Counted from the first letter of the stretch, positions 40,301 through 44,126 are shown. The stretch: DNA of 64,000 bases from Heligmosomoides polygyrus polygyrus (GCA_947396885.1 OX377206.1:8997050-9061049); one strand, 5' to 3'. Notes: a model not told the origin generated them from the letters alone. Made by a program: numbers and translations.

Positions 40301-43270
40301 GTATCAGACTTGTCTTGGAAGGATAAAGCGCCGACTTGTTCATCGGCTGGCCATCGCAAGTCATTGTATGGCCAAATACGCATTCAAATCGCCTCCACGA
40401 CATCTCGTAGGGGTAGAAGGCATGGAGCATTCCGAAAGGGATTGAGTAATGCCGTCCTCTATCCATATTATACCGTCGGGAAACTGGGGATTTCGTGAAA
40501 CACTAAAATTTCATCGGATTTTTTTCTCCCAAAAAAAAGATCTCGAAGAAGTTGCAACACCTACGCAAGGAGTATTTTCTTGAAGCCATCACTTTCTGTT
40601 AAGGTTTTTAAAGTCTAGTCTTCGGCACATCTCTCTAACAAATTTAATCTCACCAGCTAGCAATTAAGTGTCCACTAATAGAACAAAAAACTGCAATTCT
40701 ACCGGCTAAACGAAGTATGTAAGTCGAACCCAACGACTACAAGAAAAGTCCTTCGAAATCCTGCTGCCGTCCAGGCATAGTCAAATCCGGAAATTCATGC
40801 GGGTGAGCAAAATTTCTCAGTGTTATTTGCAAATCTAGTGTGAATGTACTACAGTCGCATAACGGGTTTATTTTTCGAAAAAATTTCACGGTGTTTAACC
40901 TCGGGAATAAGAGCTATACAGAGTGCCTCAGACAAAATGTACTTGCTGCTTGAATGACAACAAAATTACCAATTTCTAGCTACATCAAAGTTTTATAGCC
41001 AGTTTACACGAATTCAAGAGCAAAAACTCTTCGGTTGACTACTTGTTGTGATTGAGCCTGGCATTCGCTCAGAGTGACCTGGTGTTAAAGTGATCAATGG
41101 TGATTAATTGTAATTTCATGGGATTTTTCACCTATCGATTAAATACATTTCTGTATCTAGTTGAGACTTTATCTTCACATACAATTACAACTCCCTCATA
41201 TGTTGCGTGTTGTGGATGTTGCGTTCGATTAAACGGCGCCGATGGTGTAAGGCCCCGTTTATACTTCGACGCCGAGCGACGCGACGCTATGTATAGTGGC
41301 CATATTGATTGAGCGACGCGATCGATCAATTTGGCCACTTTACATGCCGTCGCGTCGCTCGGCGTCGGAAGTATAAACGGGGCCTAAAGGCGTCGATCAT
41401 TCCCGCCCAGGTTCGAGTCCCGTCTGGCGCTAGAAGTTTTGATCGCAACAAAACATCGTTATGACAGTTTACGACTCCCTCATATTTGTTGATTGTGATA
41501 GTTGTTAATAGTTGTTGACTGAAAAAAACCCTGGAATGGAATTGGCGCTTTGGAGTCATCTGAAATATTGGGCTAGTTTCAGTTGTTTTAGTTCAAGAAA
41601 TGAGTTTCTTGACTAAAACTGCATTCAAGTTCCTGTAGCAACAAGTAGTTAAAGTACATTGCATTTACTTAATTCCAGTACGCCTGGTGCCATTCGTGCC
41701 TTCGATCTTCTGGTCGTAACTTCAGCTCCTGCTGATGGAATGAGGGATAATTCCAATACATCGAATTCTTCAAACAATATGCCACAAGAGTTGATGGTAT
41801 TCAGCAACGAAAGATAAGACGGTTTGCCAAATTTTGAATTGATCTGAACGTAACGGTTCTGAATAAAACAATAGTATGTGATCTTTGTCAATCAATTTCC
41901 AGGTCAAACTGAAGAATCAGGGAAAAGGGGTCAAAAGAATCATGCAGTTTTTCATTGAAAAAAATGCAAGTGATCGACAATTCCATCAAGTAAACATCGG
42001 GCTGCCCTGGTTGAGTGCATGGCTCAATCACAACAGGTGCTACAGTATTTTCGCTCCCTTGCTTCTGAAAGTAGGAAACAGCACTTTACTGTATTTAAAA
42101 ACAATCGAATTTCATGGTAAATCACGTAGTGCGTATATTTTGACGCTTATTTAGGACGATGGAACACAGCTGTGGCAAAAATAACTCTGAAACCCCTATC
42201 GGTCAACTGCGGATGAATGCAGAAGATGATTTAAGATGGAGATGGAAGCTGACGTGTAATTTACGTGATTACGTAGAAGAGTCACATCGAGATCGCGATC
42301 AGCGAAATAACTTGAGAATATTCTTGTTTAAGATATCTTTGGATAAGTGGAGGAGAGTAGGTCACCATCAGACGAGAATCCTGTCACCTATCGAAGAATT
42401 CCGTACGACGACTAGTTGCTATTCTATTTCACCGGAAGTTCACCCATGGTTGACCGTTAGGTATTTTTGAACTATCCTGACCACATCTCAGCTCCGTCGT
42501 GCTACTTAGGCGACCACACCAGAATCCCCTAAAAGTCAAGAGAGTTCTTGTGAGTATTATGTTGGAGAATACGAGTTTTTTGGGTGAGCGTTTATTCAGA
42601 AGGGCCTGACGTCTCGATGTTCTGACGTCTTCAGAGGCATAGGTTCACTGCTAAGGGCCGATGATGGTCGCCGTGCGTAAGGGCGACTTAACTGAAGATT
42701 TCTGAAGTAGCGGATGCACAACAGGGACCAGAATCTACTCCCCAACCAGGGGAAGCAACTCATTGGTGCACCTCACGTTTCATCGTCGCCCCCGCAATGA
42801 CGCACCGTCTACTCTCTCCCTCCCAGAGAACGAATCGAATCTTCTTCTCGAGGGCAACGAGATTACGTGGCAATTGTTTATGGATGAGTGACGGATTCAG
42901 CACAATCCACGAGCTTCCGTAGTCGTACTGAACTCGCTGCTCTCCGTCGGTGGTCGACGTTCGGAGCGGTCTTTTCCATGCAACCCAAACACTCACCACT
43001 GCCGGCCGGCCGGCCGGCCGTGTCCGCTATTCCCAAGACATCAGGACACTGCTGCTGCTGCTCAGACGTTTAGCCGTTTAGCCAAACATCGAACCCAACC
43101 CTCACTCACACTGCGGAAGACGAATGAATGGCAGACGCGACTACTCACTTGCGACTTCCTCACATCCGGGTACGGAAGGGCAGTACGTGAACGGGCACAG
43201 TCGTTCCACCTTCTCACCGTAGTCGGCCTTCAGCCAACATAACGACTTGTCGAAGCTCACCGAGCAGCCA
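7171..43270 (-). CDS. Class B (secretin-family) GPCR, 11 exons, N and C termini incomplete
   Basis: A seven-transmembrane neuropeptide-hormone receptor of the plasma membrane that would couple to G proteins. Eleven minus-strand exons join in phase to about 412 residues. Family marks, in order: a hormone-binding domain with [15 protein letters not shown] and [10 protein letters not shown]1; SIHKNL before TM2; a Cys at the top of TM3 (EWLCKA) and [10 protein letters not shown] in TM3; NTFCWVPY in extracellular loop 2, whose Cys would pair with the TM3 Cys; [11 protein letters not shown] in TM6; [17 protein letters not shown] in TM7. NYS before the domain's last Cys is an N-glycosylation sequon. 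The signal peptide and first exon lie above 43270 and were not found; the tail end below 7171 is unresolved. The family (secretin/CRF/PDF-like) is secure. I cannot assign the ligand or the C. elegans orthologue (pdfr-1, seb-2 or seb-3). Confidence 0.93.
7410..7504 (-). CDS. GPCR exon: TM7
   Basis: Acceptor CTATTTCAG, donor GTGAGT. 31 codons plus two bases; [19 protein letters not shown] is the hallmark TM7/helix-8 sequence, followed by [12 protein letters not shown]. Confidence 0.96.
8165..8186 (+). other. SL1-like spliced-leader sequence (21/22)
   Basis: Matches the 22-nt nematode SL1 leader except for T in place of G at position 1 (TGTTTAATTACCC..., ending TTTGAG). It is followed by GTGCCG, not the GTAAAC of SL1 RNA, and no Sm site follows. 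It may be the 5' end of an old retrocopy or a stray leader fragment. Confidence 0.6.
8330..8413 (-). mobile_element. tRNA-derived SINE fragment (head)
   Basis: Reverse complement matches the head of the SINE family: GCGCAGTCGG-type A box then GGAGGCGCAGGC and the GGTGCAC spacer. Only the first 80 bp or so remain. Confidence 0.65.
8500..8700. repeat. Dispersed ATCGATC-rich repeat
   Basis: TTCATAACAAGTGACAGCA then ATCGATCGGCCACCC and TTTTATCGATTTTAGCTC. The same order recurs three times at 46440-46790. Confidence 0.6.
9039..9232. mobile_element. MITE family E (TCCTAATCGG ends)
   Basis: Left end AATCCTAATCGGAGGGG and right end CTCTCCCGACTAGGAGA are inverted relatives. About 190 bp, no coding capacity. 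Related copies at 25806-26000 and 36841-37010. Confidence 0.6.
9746..9788. other. Strong hairpin, 10-bp perfect stem plus outer 6-bp stem
   Basis: CGTTGC, then GACGTAATCC, a 4-nt loop CCGA, GGATTACGTC, then GCAACG: an inner perfect 10-bp stem and an outer 6-bp stem around small asymmetric bulges. Function unknown; could be an RNA hairpin or a MITE relic. Confidence 0.6.
10109..10235 (-). CDS. GPCR exon: TM6 and extracellular loop 3
   Basis: Acceptor ACTTCAG, donor GTATGA. After the split Trp codon: [19 protein letters not shown], the K-x-T-L-x-L-x-P-L-L-G motif of TM6, then [12 protein letters not shown] and the start of TM7 (AILQHSQ). Confidence 0.95.
11038..12320 (+). mobile_element. Mariner transposon, cecropia/Hsmar1-bandit type
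   Basis: 1283 bp with terminal inverted repeats beginning TTAGGTTGTAA on both ends (outer about 25 bp match with few differences), flanked by TA duplications at 11036-11037 and 12321-12322. It encodes one transposase in the plus direction, opposite to the host receptor gene in whose intron it lies. Length and TIRs are standard for the family, so the element is structurally complete, though its transposase is broken. Confidence 0.95.
11224..12243 (+). pseudogene. Mariner transposase, early stop and catalytic Asp replaced
   Basis: Cut-and-paste DDD transposase that would bind the element's TIRs. Start ATG at 11224 (MDKRVIGGI), then an in-frame TAG at 11251-11253 (codon 10), then an open frame to TAA at 12241. 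Total 339 codons, normal for mariner. An N-terminal helix-turn-helix region ([15 protein letters not shown]) and [10 protein letters not shown] precede the catalytic domain. HDNARPH (Asp243) and SPTDYHFF (Asp278) are exactly 34 residues apart (DD34D). The first catalytic Asp, normally in TCDEKW, is Glu151 here (TCEEKW). Reading resembles human Hsmar1/SETMAR and hookworm bandit. With stop and substitution it is probably inactive, yet it has no frameshift, so the loss looks recent. Confidence 0.95.
13425..13507. repeat. Foldback: GACCGTGTGACAC inverted repeat
   Basis: GACCGTGTGACAC near 13430 and its perfect inverse GTGTCACACGGTC near 13493 flank two further GTGTGACAC/GTCACAC palindromes. About 80 bp, strongly self-complementary; probably a MITE or its relic. 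Confidence 0.75.
13925..14090. mobile_element. MITE-like imperfect inverted repeat
   Basis: Left arm TCCTAGTCGTTAATGTGAGC... and right arm ending ACGACTAGGATAGGG are inverted relatives, with GCAGCAT, GAGACG and CTAGCC/GGCCAGC blocks in the same inverted order. No coding capacity. Confidence 0.5.
14100..14190. repeat. AT-rich tandem repeat, about 27 bp x 3
   Basis: Three copies of a unit containing AATTTTATTTTTCTAAAATA. Confidence 0.9.
14395..14480 (-). CDS. GPCR exon: TM5 end and intracellular loop 3
   Basis: Acceptor GCATTCAG, donor GTGAGC. Begins [18 protein letters not shown] and ends SKKI plus two bases of a Trp codon. The basic KLR after the membrane segment is typical of the G-protein-contact loop. 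Confidence 0.9.
14761..14900 (-). CDS. GPCR exon: TM4, extracellular loop 2, TM5 start
   Basis: Acceptor TTGCAG, donor GTAAGT. The first two bases complete Gly, then [16 protein letters not shown] (TM4), NTFCWVPY (conserved loop-2 Cys-Trp) and [13 protein letters not shown] (TM5). Confidence 0.95.
15190..15266. other. 17-bp inverted repeat enclosing an SL1 copy
   Basis: TAATCGCATATGTTGCC (15190-15206) and GGCAAAATATGCGATTA (15250-15266) pair with one mismatch and put the SL1 sequence in the loop. Confidence 0.75.
15212..15233 (+). other. SL1 spliced-leader sequence (exact 22-nt match)
   Basis: Perfect match to SL1 (GGTTTAATTACCC... TTTGAG), followed by GTCAAACAACCC. GT is a possible donor as in SL RNA (which continues GTAAAC), but no Sm-binding site or further SL RNA similarity follows. 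Either a degenerate SL1 RNA gene or an inserted leader fragment. Confidence 0.7.
15300..15640. repeat. TTCGAATA-rich degenerate repeat
   Basis: Many GAATATTCGAAA-like words on both strands. The same composition recurs at 19310-19900, 21010-21240, 22420-22690 and 57400-57860. Confidence 0.6.
16383..16564. mobile_element. Palindromic MITE, subfamily A, with internal expansion
   Basis: Left end GCCCCGTTTATACTTCCGAC and right end ...GATGTGAACGGGCCC. The core ATCGATCGCTAGATCAAT lies between two inverted copies of GCATGTATAGTGGCCAAATT, plus a third partial copy that makes it longer than the usual 133 bp. Confidence 0.75.
16575..16690. mobile_element. Palindromic MITE, subfamily B
   Basis: Left TTTAGTGTGCACG and right GCGCACACTAAA are inverted; core ATTGATCGAGCGACGCGATT is shared with subfamily A. 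Nearly abuts the subfamily A copy to its left. Confidence 0.75.
16845..17040 (+). mobile_element. tRNA-derived SINE, 3' truncated
   Basis: A box TAGCGCAGTCGG at about 16857, GGAGGCACCGAG, then diverged body (CTAAACCTTCCAATCTTCCGG). The 3' third is missing. Confidence 0.75.
17259..17545 (+). mobile_element. tRNA-derived SINE, near full length
   Basis: Head GCGTAGAGCGTAGTCGAAGG, B-box-like GGTTCCGATTTC, body CCAAGCCTTCCATCCCTCCG through GCGTGGCGCATCCC, and tail CCTTTATCCTCATCC. Confidence 0.9.
17883..17995. mobile_element. Palindromic MITE, subfamily C
   Basis: CCTAGTTTACACTTGCGC at left and GCGCAGGTATAAAATAGG at right are imperfectly inverted; core ATCGATATC with flanking GGCGCG. Best matched by the copy at 23790-23903. 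Confidence 0.6.
18822..18843 (+). other. SL1 spliced-leader sequence (exact), possible SL RNA pseudogene
   Basis: Perfect SL1 match followed by GTAAACTGTGACC. GAGGTAAAC is the continuation of true SL1 RNA, where GGTAAAC pairs with the leader's GTTTA to form stem I. Beyond this I see neither an AATTTTTGG-type Sm site nor the third hairpin within 100 bp, so it is more likely a truncated SL1 RNA copy than a working gene. Confidence 0.65.
18963..19077 (-). CDS. GPCR exon: TM3 end to TM4 start
   Basis: Acceptor TATTTTAG, donor GTGAGT. 38 codons plus one base; contains [18 protein letters not shown], the diagnostic class B TM3 motif with the E-G-x-Y-L core, and ends LCGW plus the first base of a Gly codon. 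Confidence 0.95.
19223..19267 (-). CDS. GPCR micro-exon: start of TM3
   Basis: A 45-bp exon, 15 codons ([15 protein letters not shown]), between acceptor ATTTCAG and donor GTACGG. The Cys is the conserved TM3 cysteine. Confidence 0.9.
19310..19900. repeat. TTCGAA-rich degenerate repeat in TM2-TM3 intron
   Basis: More than twenty ATTCGAA words in both orientations, without a fixed period. It starts about 40 bp beyond the micro-exon at 19223-19267. Confidence 0.6.
19952..20092 (-). CDS. GPCR exon: TM2 and extracellular loop 1
   Basis: Acceptor TTTAG, donor GTAAGT, 47 codons starting [26 protein letters not shown] is the intracellular-loop-1/TM2 signature. The exon ends TPLWNW. Confidence 0.93.
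20093..22125. other. GPCR intron (TM1-TM2)
   Basis: Contains a TTCGAA-rich stretch (21010-21240) and a block (21420-21640) related to 33150-33340. No exon supported. Confidence 0.6.
21420..21640. repeat. Dispersed repeat, partner of 33150-33340
   Basis: AAAATGCGCAGAAAACGTCTG, CCCCCAAATCTCAACC, CTCGCACGAGTCAACCC and GCGTACAAGA occur in the same order at 33150-33340 with about 70-80 percent identity by eye. Confidence 0.6.
22126..22239 (-). CDS. GPCR exon: TM1
   Basis: Acceptor CTTCCAG, donor GTGAGT, 38 codons. A hydrophobic segment [19 protein letters not shown] follows [10 protein letters not shown], and the exon ends FDSIQ, which joins [10 protein letters not shown] of the next exon as in other class B receptors. 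Confidence 0.92.
22746..22884. mobile_element. Palindromic MITE, subfamily A
   Basis: Preceded by TAA; left end GGCCCCGTTTATACTTCGAT, core ATTGATTGAGCGACGCGATC, right end GGAAGTATGAACGG followed by an expanded G run that has replaced the last bases. Confidence 0.8.
22971..23262 (-). mobile_element. tRNA-derived SINE, near full length
   Basis: Minus orientation. Tail ATAAAGGATAAAAAAGGC at low coordinates, GGATGCGCCACGC, then the GGCGGGAAATCCGGACC (B-box complement) and the degraded A box near 23250. Confidence 0.85.
23477..23765 (+). mobile_element. tRNA-derived SINE, near full length, perfect A box
   Basis: A box TAGCGCAGTCGG at 23488-23499 fits the RNA polymerase III consensus TRGCNNAGYNGG exactly. 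B-box-like GGTTCGGACTTCC starts 53 nt downstream at 23541. The body is diverged; tail CCTTCCTTTAACCCC. Confidence 0.9.
23790..23903. mobile_element. Palindromic MITE, subfamily C
   Basis: CCTGGCTTATACTTGAGCGC at left, GGCGCAACTATAAACCAGG at right, core ATCGATTTTTCGCGCCGC. Confidence 0.7.
24412..24660 (-). mobile_element. tRNA-derived SINE, 3' part of the chimera
   Basis: Minus orientation; starts GGGCGCGTGGTAGCGTAGTT at 24660, runs through GGGATGGACGG (complement of the CCATCCCT block) and ends near GGCGTTGGTCAATC. Confidence 0.85.
24689..25032 (-). pseudogene. rpl-36: Processed pseudogene of ribosomal protein eL36, SL1 leader retained
   Basis: eL36 is a small basic protein of the large ribosomal subunit. 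The copy begins with the 22-nt SL1 leader at 25011-25032 (one mismatch), two G, then ATG at 25006-25008. Reading across three frames gives [13 protein letters not shown], then [54 protein letters not shown] and [12 protein letters not shown] before TAA at 24689-24691. That is the eL36 order and length of about 105 residues without introns. At least three frameshifts separate these pieces, so it is dead. The leader proves it came from a trans-spliced mRNA. There is no poly-A; the 3' UTR runs into a SINE. Confidence 0.93.
25011..25032 (-). other. SL1 leader at the 5' end of the rpl-36 retrocopy (21/22)
   Basis: Reads GGTTCAATTACCC... TTTGAG on the minus strand; one T-to-C change from canonical SL1. 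It lies two bases before the ATG, the short spacing usual for trans-spliced ribosomal-protein mRNAs. Confidence 0.95.
25375..25516 (-). mobile_element. Second tRNA-like SINE family, copy 1
   Basis: Minus strand reads GCCGGTGGTGTAATGGCGTA, then GGTTCGAGTCCCG (perfect B box), TGGCGC, and the non-tRNA part GAGTTTTGATCGCAGT...TCGTTGTAAC. Too degenerate in the acceptor stem for a working tRNA. Confidence 0.75.
25622..25765 (+). mobile_element. Second tRNA-like SINE family, copy 2
   Basis: GCGCCGGTAGCATAATAGCG, B box GGTTCGAGACCCG, then GAGTTTTGATCGCAAAAAAA and CATCGTTGTAAC. Inverted with respect to copy 1, about 100 bp away. Confidence 0.75.
25806..26000. mobile_element. MITE family E
   Basis: Left TGTCCTAATCGGAGGC, right CCCCTCCCGACTAGGATAGA; internal GCGAGTGCTTTCATTTGAAA matches the copy at 36841. 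Confidence 0.7.
26190..27086 (+). mobile_element. Mariner relic, left end eroded
   Basis: The right end reads CTGGACACCC followed by TA at 27087-27088, as expected for a mariner TIR of AGGGTGTCCAG type. No matching left TIR could be found, so the start is set by the first transposase-like codons. It encodes a different transposase lineage from the copy at 11038. Confidence 0.7.
26193..27017 (+). pseudogene. Mariner transposase, stops and frameshifts
   Basis: Reassembled in pieces: LDELRKLAE, stop, [20 protein letters not shown] (helix-turn-helix region), VKKLGQ, stop in place of Trp, [12 protein letters not shown], then [11 protein letters not shown] with the first catalytic Asp near 26466, and [11 protein letters not shown] after another stop for Trp near 26590. 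After a frameshift near 26715, LLHDNARPH and [10 protein letters not shown] lie 34 residues apart (DD34D). A second shift near 26930 leads to [18 protein letters not shown] and a TGA at 27015. All three catalytic Asp codons survive, but the gene is dead. Similar to nematode mariners with the TGDEKW box. Confidence 0.9.
27517..27820 (-). mobile_element. tRNA-derived SINE with 11-bp target-site duplication
   Basis: Minus orientation, SINE body 27528-27809. GCCAGTCCATA occurs at 27517-27527 and again at 27810-27820, a perfect direct repeat. The 3' tail AAGGATAAAAGGGTAAAGG directly follows the left repeat; the head TGTAGCGCAGTCGG directly precedes the right one. Confidence 0.95.
28140..30313 (+). 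mobile_element. LINE retrotransposon, CR1/Jockey-like, 5' truncated
   Basis: Contains an open reverse-transcriptase frame, a 3' UTR of about 100 bp and a terminal (TAAA)n run (30288-30312). In-frame sequence upstream of the ATG (TYLIDLYVP) resembles the linker between endonuclease and RT, but a TAG lies about 39 bp before the ATG and no endonuclease domain is visible. The insertion lacks the 5' half, as is common for LINEs. A Tc1-like element sits immediately after the tail. Confidence 0.9.
28209..30182 (+). CDS. LINE reverse transcriptase (partial ORF2)
   Basis: RNA-directed DNA polymerase acting by target-primed reverse transcription. 657 codons without a stop. RT motifs in order: [20 protein letters not shown] (motif 1, about residue 215), [22 protein letters not shown] (motif A, from residue 295), [14 protein letters not shown] (motif B, from 351), [10 protein letters not shown] (motif C, YADD 385-388). 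The C-terminal [13 protein letters not shown] is the domain seen after RT in CR1 and Jockey clades. The endonuclease domain is missing, so this copy alone cannot nick DNA. The unbroken frame against decayed neighbours suggests a recent insertion. The ATG at 28209 is internal to the ancestral ORF. Confidence 0.93.
   Translation: MREIKPGNPKIPKYLERMNRYRSLLWDKASKSMDSNAWSDYVAFSRKVDKAFSRYNLYTERKILEQGDKAKFYKYINSRNGGRRSAPKCVPTLVSSDGLHFSSPCEKANLLAREFQKVFTKVDDQGKDLLTGRDDARTEFPEMSPSLWFHREEISKIIAEWPNSYSESPDHIPLTFIKNVVDYIGFPLEYIFNGSYMRAEVPKRWKHAFVTPIPKKPPLSNPTNYRPVSITSVFARAFEKIVGRHILKHLEEKKVISCNQFGFLKGRSIETATLTALNDWTKAVEEKKRTDVIYFDFSKAFDRVPLMKLLQKLKMVGVHHMIVDWIRDFLSGRTYQVKVEEQYSSVFKTFSGVPQGGVLSPLLFLMYTYELPQSVSRFGVVCKMYADDIKIYKTIEKTDDTVSIQAAVNYIDSWAERWELPLAAEKSHCLMIGQNRAGGNPSYKLRCVTLQSVNEVRDLGFLISRDLTFDLHYKSLVKKANYRIYNLFKALRSRDSHILLRAYKTYVRPIVECGTTIFNPTKKKDIRLLESVQNSFTRKLMMRCYGISYYQIPNSAERAKMLSLPSLHSRRKIFDLLMFFKIFTGKVSINPLCFFGSSLTRNKRGKLRLYVAVVKSRARTTFFTYRSIMEFNLVLNANQDALGLSLRGFKNLLLCLQ
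30317..31049. mobile_element. Tc1-like element with long terminal inverted repeats
   Basis: 733 bp between TA at 30315-30316 and TA at 31050-31051. Ends CAGTGGTGGGAAAATATTCA and (inverted) CAGTGGCGGCAAAATGTTC. The inverted arms reach inward about 250 bp: GTGGAAGGAAAATGGACATG at 30490 is mirrored near 30885. The centre holds only the start of a transposase, so the element is non-autonomous. Its 419-bp cousin is at 59144. Confidence 0.9.
30559..30756 (-). pseudogene. Tc1-type transposase N-terminus (fragment)
   Basis: From an internal Met the frame reads [20 protein letters not shown], then [15 protein letters not shown], a helix-turn-helix-like start of a Tc1-family DNA-binding domain. No catalytic domain follows. 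The same start occurs at 59480. Confidence 0.7.
31236..31289 (+). mobile_element. SINE fragment, left of a nested MITE
   Basis: GTTGGCCTGGGCACCC then GGCGCATCCCGAAAGGGATT and GAGTAA; continues at 31426 with CGCCGTCCTTTATCC. The SINE is internally deleted and interrupted by the MITE. Confidence 0.85.
31290..31422. mobile_element. Palindromic MITE, subfamily A, nested in a SINE, TAA duplication
   Basis: 133 bp; left GGCCCCGTTTATACTTCCGA, right TCGAAGTACATATGAACGGA. TAA occurs at both edges (31287-31289, 31423-31425), and removing one TAA plus the element restores the SINE sequence GAGTAACGCCGTCC seen in other copies. A TAA/TTA duplication is typical of PIF/Harbinger MITEs. Confidence 0.9.
31426..31443 (+). 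mobile_element. SINE fragment, right of the nested MITE
   Basis: CGCCGTCCTTTATCCTG, the 3' end and tail of the SINE that begins at 31236. Confidence 0.85.
31627..31828. repeat. Dispersed 200-bp repeat, copy 1
   Basis: GCATACTGTGAGCAATTT, CAGCAGAGAAAAAGATA, GTAGCTGGCGCGC and GTGACCCGCAGC recur in this order at 32333-32532. Confidence 0.8.
32333..32532. repeat. Dispersed 200-bp repeat, copy 2
   Basis: Direct partner of 31627-31828 (GCATACTGTGAGCGATTT to CATGACCCGCAGC), about 700 bp apart. Confidence 0.8.
33150..33340. repeat. Dispersed repeat, partner of 21420-21640
   Basis: ACCCCTCAAATCTCA, CTCGCACGAAGCAACCC and GGCTTACAAGA in the same order as the first copy. Confidence 0.6.
33513..33638. 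mobile_element. Short inverted-repeat element (GGTGCAAT ends)
   Basis: GGTGCAATCCTAATATGG at left and CATTGGTATTGCACC at right are inverted; about 125 bp, non-coding. Confidence 0.5.
34037..34195. mobile_element. MITE family F (GATTCATCAAC ends)
   Basis: GGGTCGGATTCATCAACGAC at left and TTGTTGATGAACCCGGCCCC at right are inverted, about 155 bp. A related end (GGACCCGGATTCATCAA) lies near 27979. Confidence 0.6.
34760..35006 (-). mobile_element. tRNA-derived SINE, diverged
   Basis: Minus orientation; GGGTGCGCCACGCGTTCTAC, ATTGATGCGTATTTAGC, ACAACCGGCGCC and the A-box remnant near 34990. It ends about 70 bp from the receptor exon at 35079. Confidence 0.75.
35079..35197 (-). CDS. GPCR exon: hormone-binding domain, second half
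   Basis: Acceptor TATTCAG, donor GTGAGT. Two bases complete an Asn codon with the upstream exon, then 39 codons follow, including [18 protein letters not shown]. The two Cys and the NG-x-W are the classic end of the domain. The exon ends in frame. Confidence 0.93.
36412..36512. mobile_element. Palindromic MITE, subfamily B-like
   Basis: GTAATGATAAGCTTCCATAT and its inverse ATATGGGCGCTTATCATTAC (to 36474) surround an ATCGATC core; the right flank continues GCGCGTGCACACTAAACGG-like, the subfamily B end. Confidence 0.65.
36841..37010. mobile_element. MITE family E
   Basis: Left TCTATCCTAATCGGAGGG, right CCCTCCCGACTAGTGACGAT; shares GCGAGTGCTTTCATTT with the copy at 25806. Confidence 0.7.
37302..37441 (+). 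other. GC-rich short open frame, doubtful exon
   Basis: ATG at 37302 opens a 46-codon frame rich in Ser/Pro ([18 protein letters not shown]...) that ends in TGA. GC content is well above its surroundings, and the other two frames are also open for 60 codons or more. It lies antisense in a receptor intron. It could be a low-complexity tract or an exon of an unrelated plus-strand gene; no domain is recognisable. Confidence 0.2.
37690..38365. repeat. 158-bp tandem repeat, about four copies
   Basis: ATAGTACTCTTTGTCGTC at 37771, 37929, 38087 and (CTCTGTCG variant) 38249: periods of 158, 158 and 162. Units contain ACCGCATCAAATGAATAATT and TTACACCTTTGTGATCTACC. No coding signal. Confidence 0.95.
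40170..40483 (+). mobile_element. tRNA-derived SINE with perfect 13-bp target-site duplication
   Basis: TACCGTCGGGAAA lies at 40170-40182 and again at 40471-40483. Between them is a complete plus-oriented SINE of 288 bp: head GCGCGTGTAACGCAGGCGG, B-box-like GGTTCGGATTTCC, body, and GCCGTCCTCTATCC tail. This copy defines the family's ends best. Confidence 0.97.
41251..41384. mobile_element. Palindromic MITE, subfamily A, near perfect, TAA duplication
   Basis: 134 bp between TAA at 41248-41250 and 41385-41387. GGCCCCGTTTATACTTCGAC at left is perfectly inverted at right (GTATAAACGGGGCC). Core ATTGATTGAGCGACGCGATC. The best-preserved copy in the window. Confidence 0.92.
41400..41470 (+). mobile_element. 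Second tRNA-like SINE family, copy 3 (5' truncated)
   Basis: Starts at TTCCCGCCCAGG, B box GGTTCGAGTCCCG, then AAGTTTTGATCGCAAC and CATCGTTATGAC. Confidence 0.7.
43000..43022. repeat. (GGCC)n microsatellite
   Basis: Five tandem CCGG/GGCC units. Confidence 0.9.
43149..43270 (-). CDS. GPCR exon: hormone-binding domain, first half
   Basis: Acceptor TTTCAG lies just above 43270 and donor GTGAGT just below 43149. The exon begins with one base of a split codon and ends with one base, giving 40 whole codons that start [12 protein letters not shown] and end GCEEVA. It has the C-x-x-x-FD-x-x-x-CW and CP marks of the family's extracellular domain. Confidence 0.9.
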
Positions 43271-44126
43271 CTGAAACATCGGAATTTAGGAAAATGTAGG
43301 AAAAAACGAAATATTTGTAAATTGTTTTAGTAACTGAGTATCGACTCTACGCGATCTGTTGTTGCACGACTGATATTGATAGTCGACTGGTTCTTGCAGA
43401 GTCGACTGATTGATTAAAATTCAAAAAGATCATAAATTTTTGATCTACATGGAACAAGATCACCACCGATCTATTTGGTTTTGCGGATTTGGATGAACAT
43501 TATTATTATAAGACTTATTTTACTAACACAGTGCAAGAAGGTAAAATTTTTTGACAACTTACACTTCATAACGAGTAAAAACAGCAGTGTTTAGGAGAAA
43601 GCCTTTTACCTTTTCCATGTAATATTTGATGATTGTTCTTTACTACACATAATGTGAATATTATCGTTAAAAAACAAATAGACAGATTGGCTTTATCCTA
43701 TTCGGGGGGAGGGGGAGGGACGGAGAGCACCGCCAAAAATGCAAAACAAACACACACAAGGTAGTCCATGCCCGTTAGGAAATCGCTAAAAAGTAGGCAG
43801 ATTCAGAAGTAGTGTCTGTTAGAAGAATTCACTGTTGATTTTACCGTCGTTATCAAAAAGACGGTAAAATTGAAATGCCCTCGTTCTACTTAGGACAGAT
43901 CCGATAGATTTGTTAAATATAGCTAGAATAACATTCTTTAAAGGATGCTCTATGAGAGGAACCAAAACTTTTAGCTTTTTACCAAAGCTGATTTCTAATG
44001 AAGTCAATATTCATTATTGGCACTTCAACCACTTCGGATATCAATTTGTAATTTGGCTAAAATCGATATTCGTGTGATTTGCTGATTTAACTGTTTTAAT
44101 GGTCACTTTGAGATAGATTTCCCAGT

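Larger units (their letters stand above)
35198..43148. other. GPCR intron within the hormone-binding domain
   Basis: Holds MITEs (36412, 36841, 41251), a 158-bp tandem array (37690-38365), a SINE (40171) and a SINE-2 fragment (41400). A half MITE-B end (GGGGTCGTTTAGTATGGGCG) lies near 35546. Stretches 38370-40170 and 41400-42990 show no recognisable feature. Confidence 0.7.

Noticed and set aside
42760..43073. Open frames on both strands near the GGCC microsatellite
   Set aside because: No domain, overlapping opposite frames, and a position inside a receptor intron; composition alone explains them.
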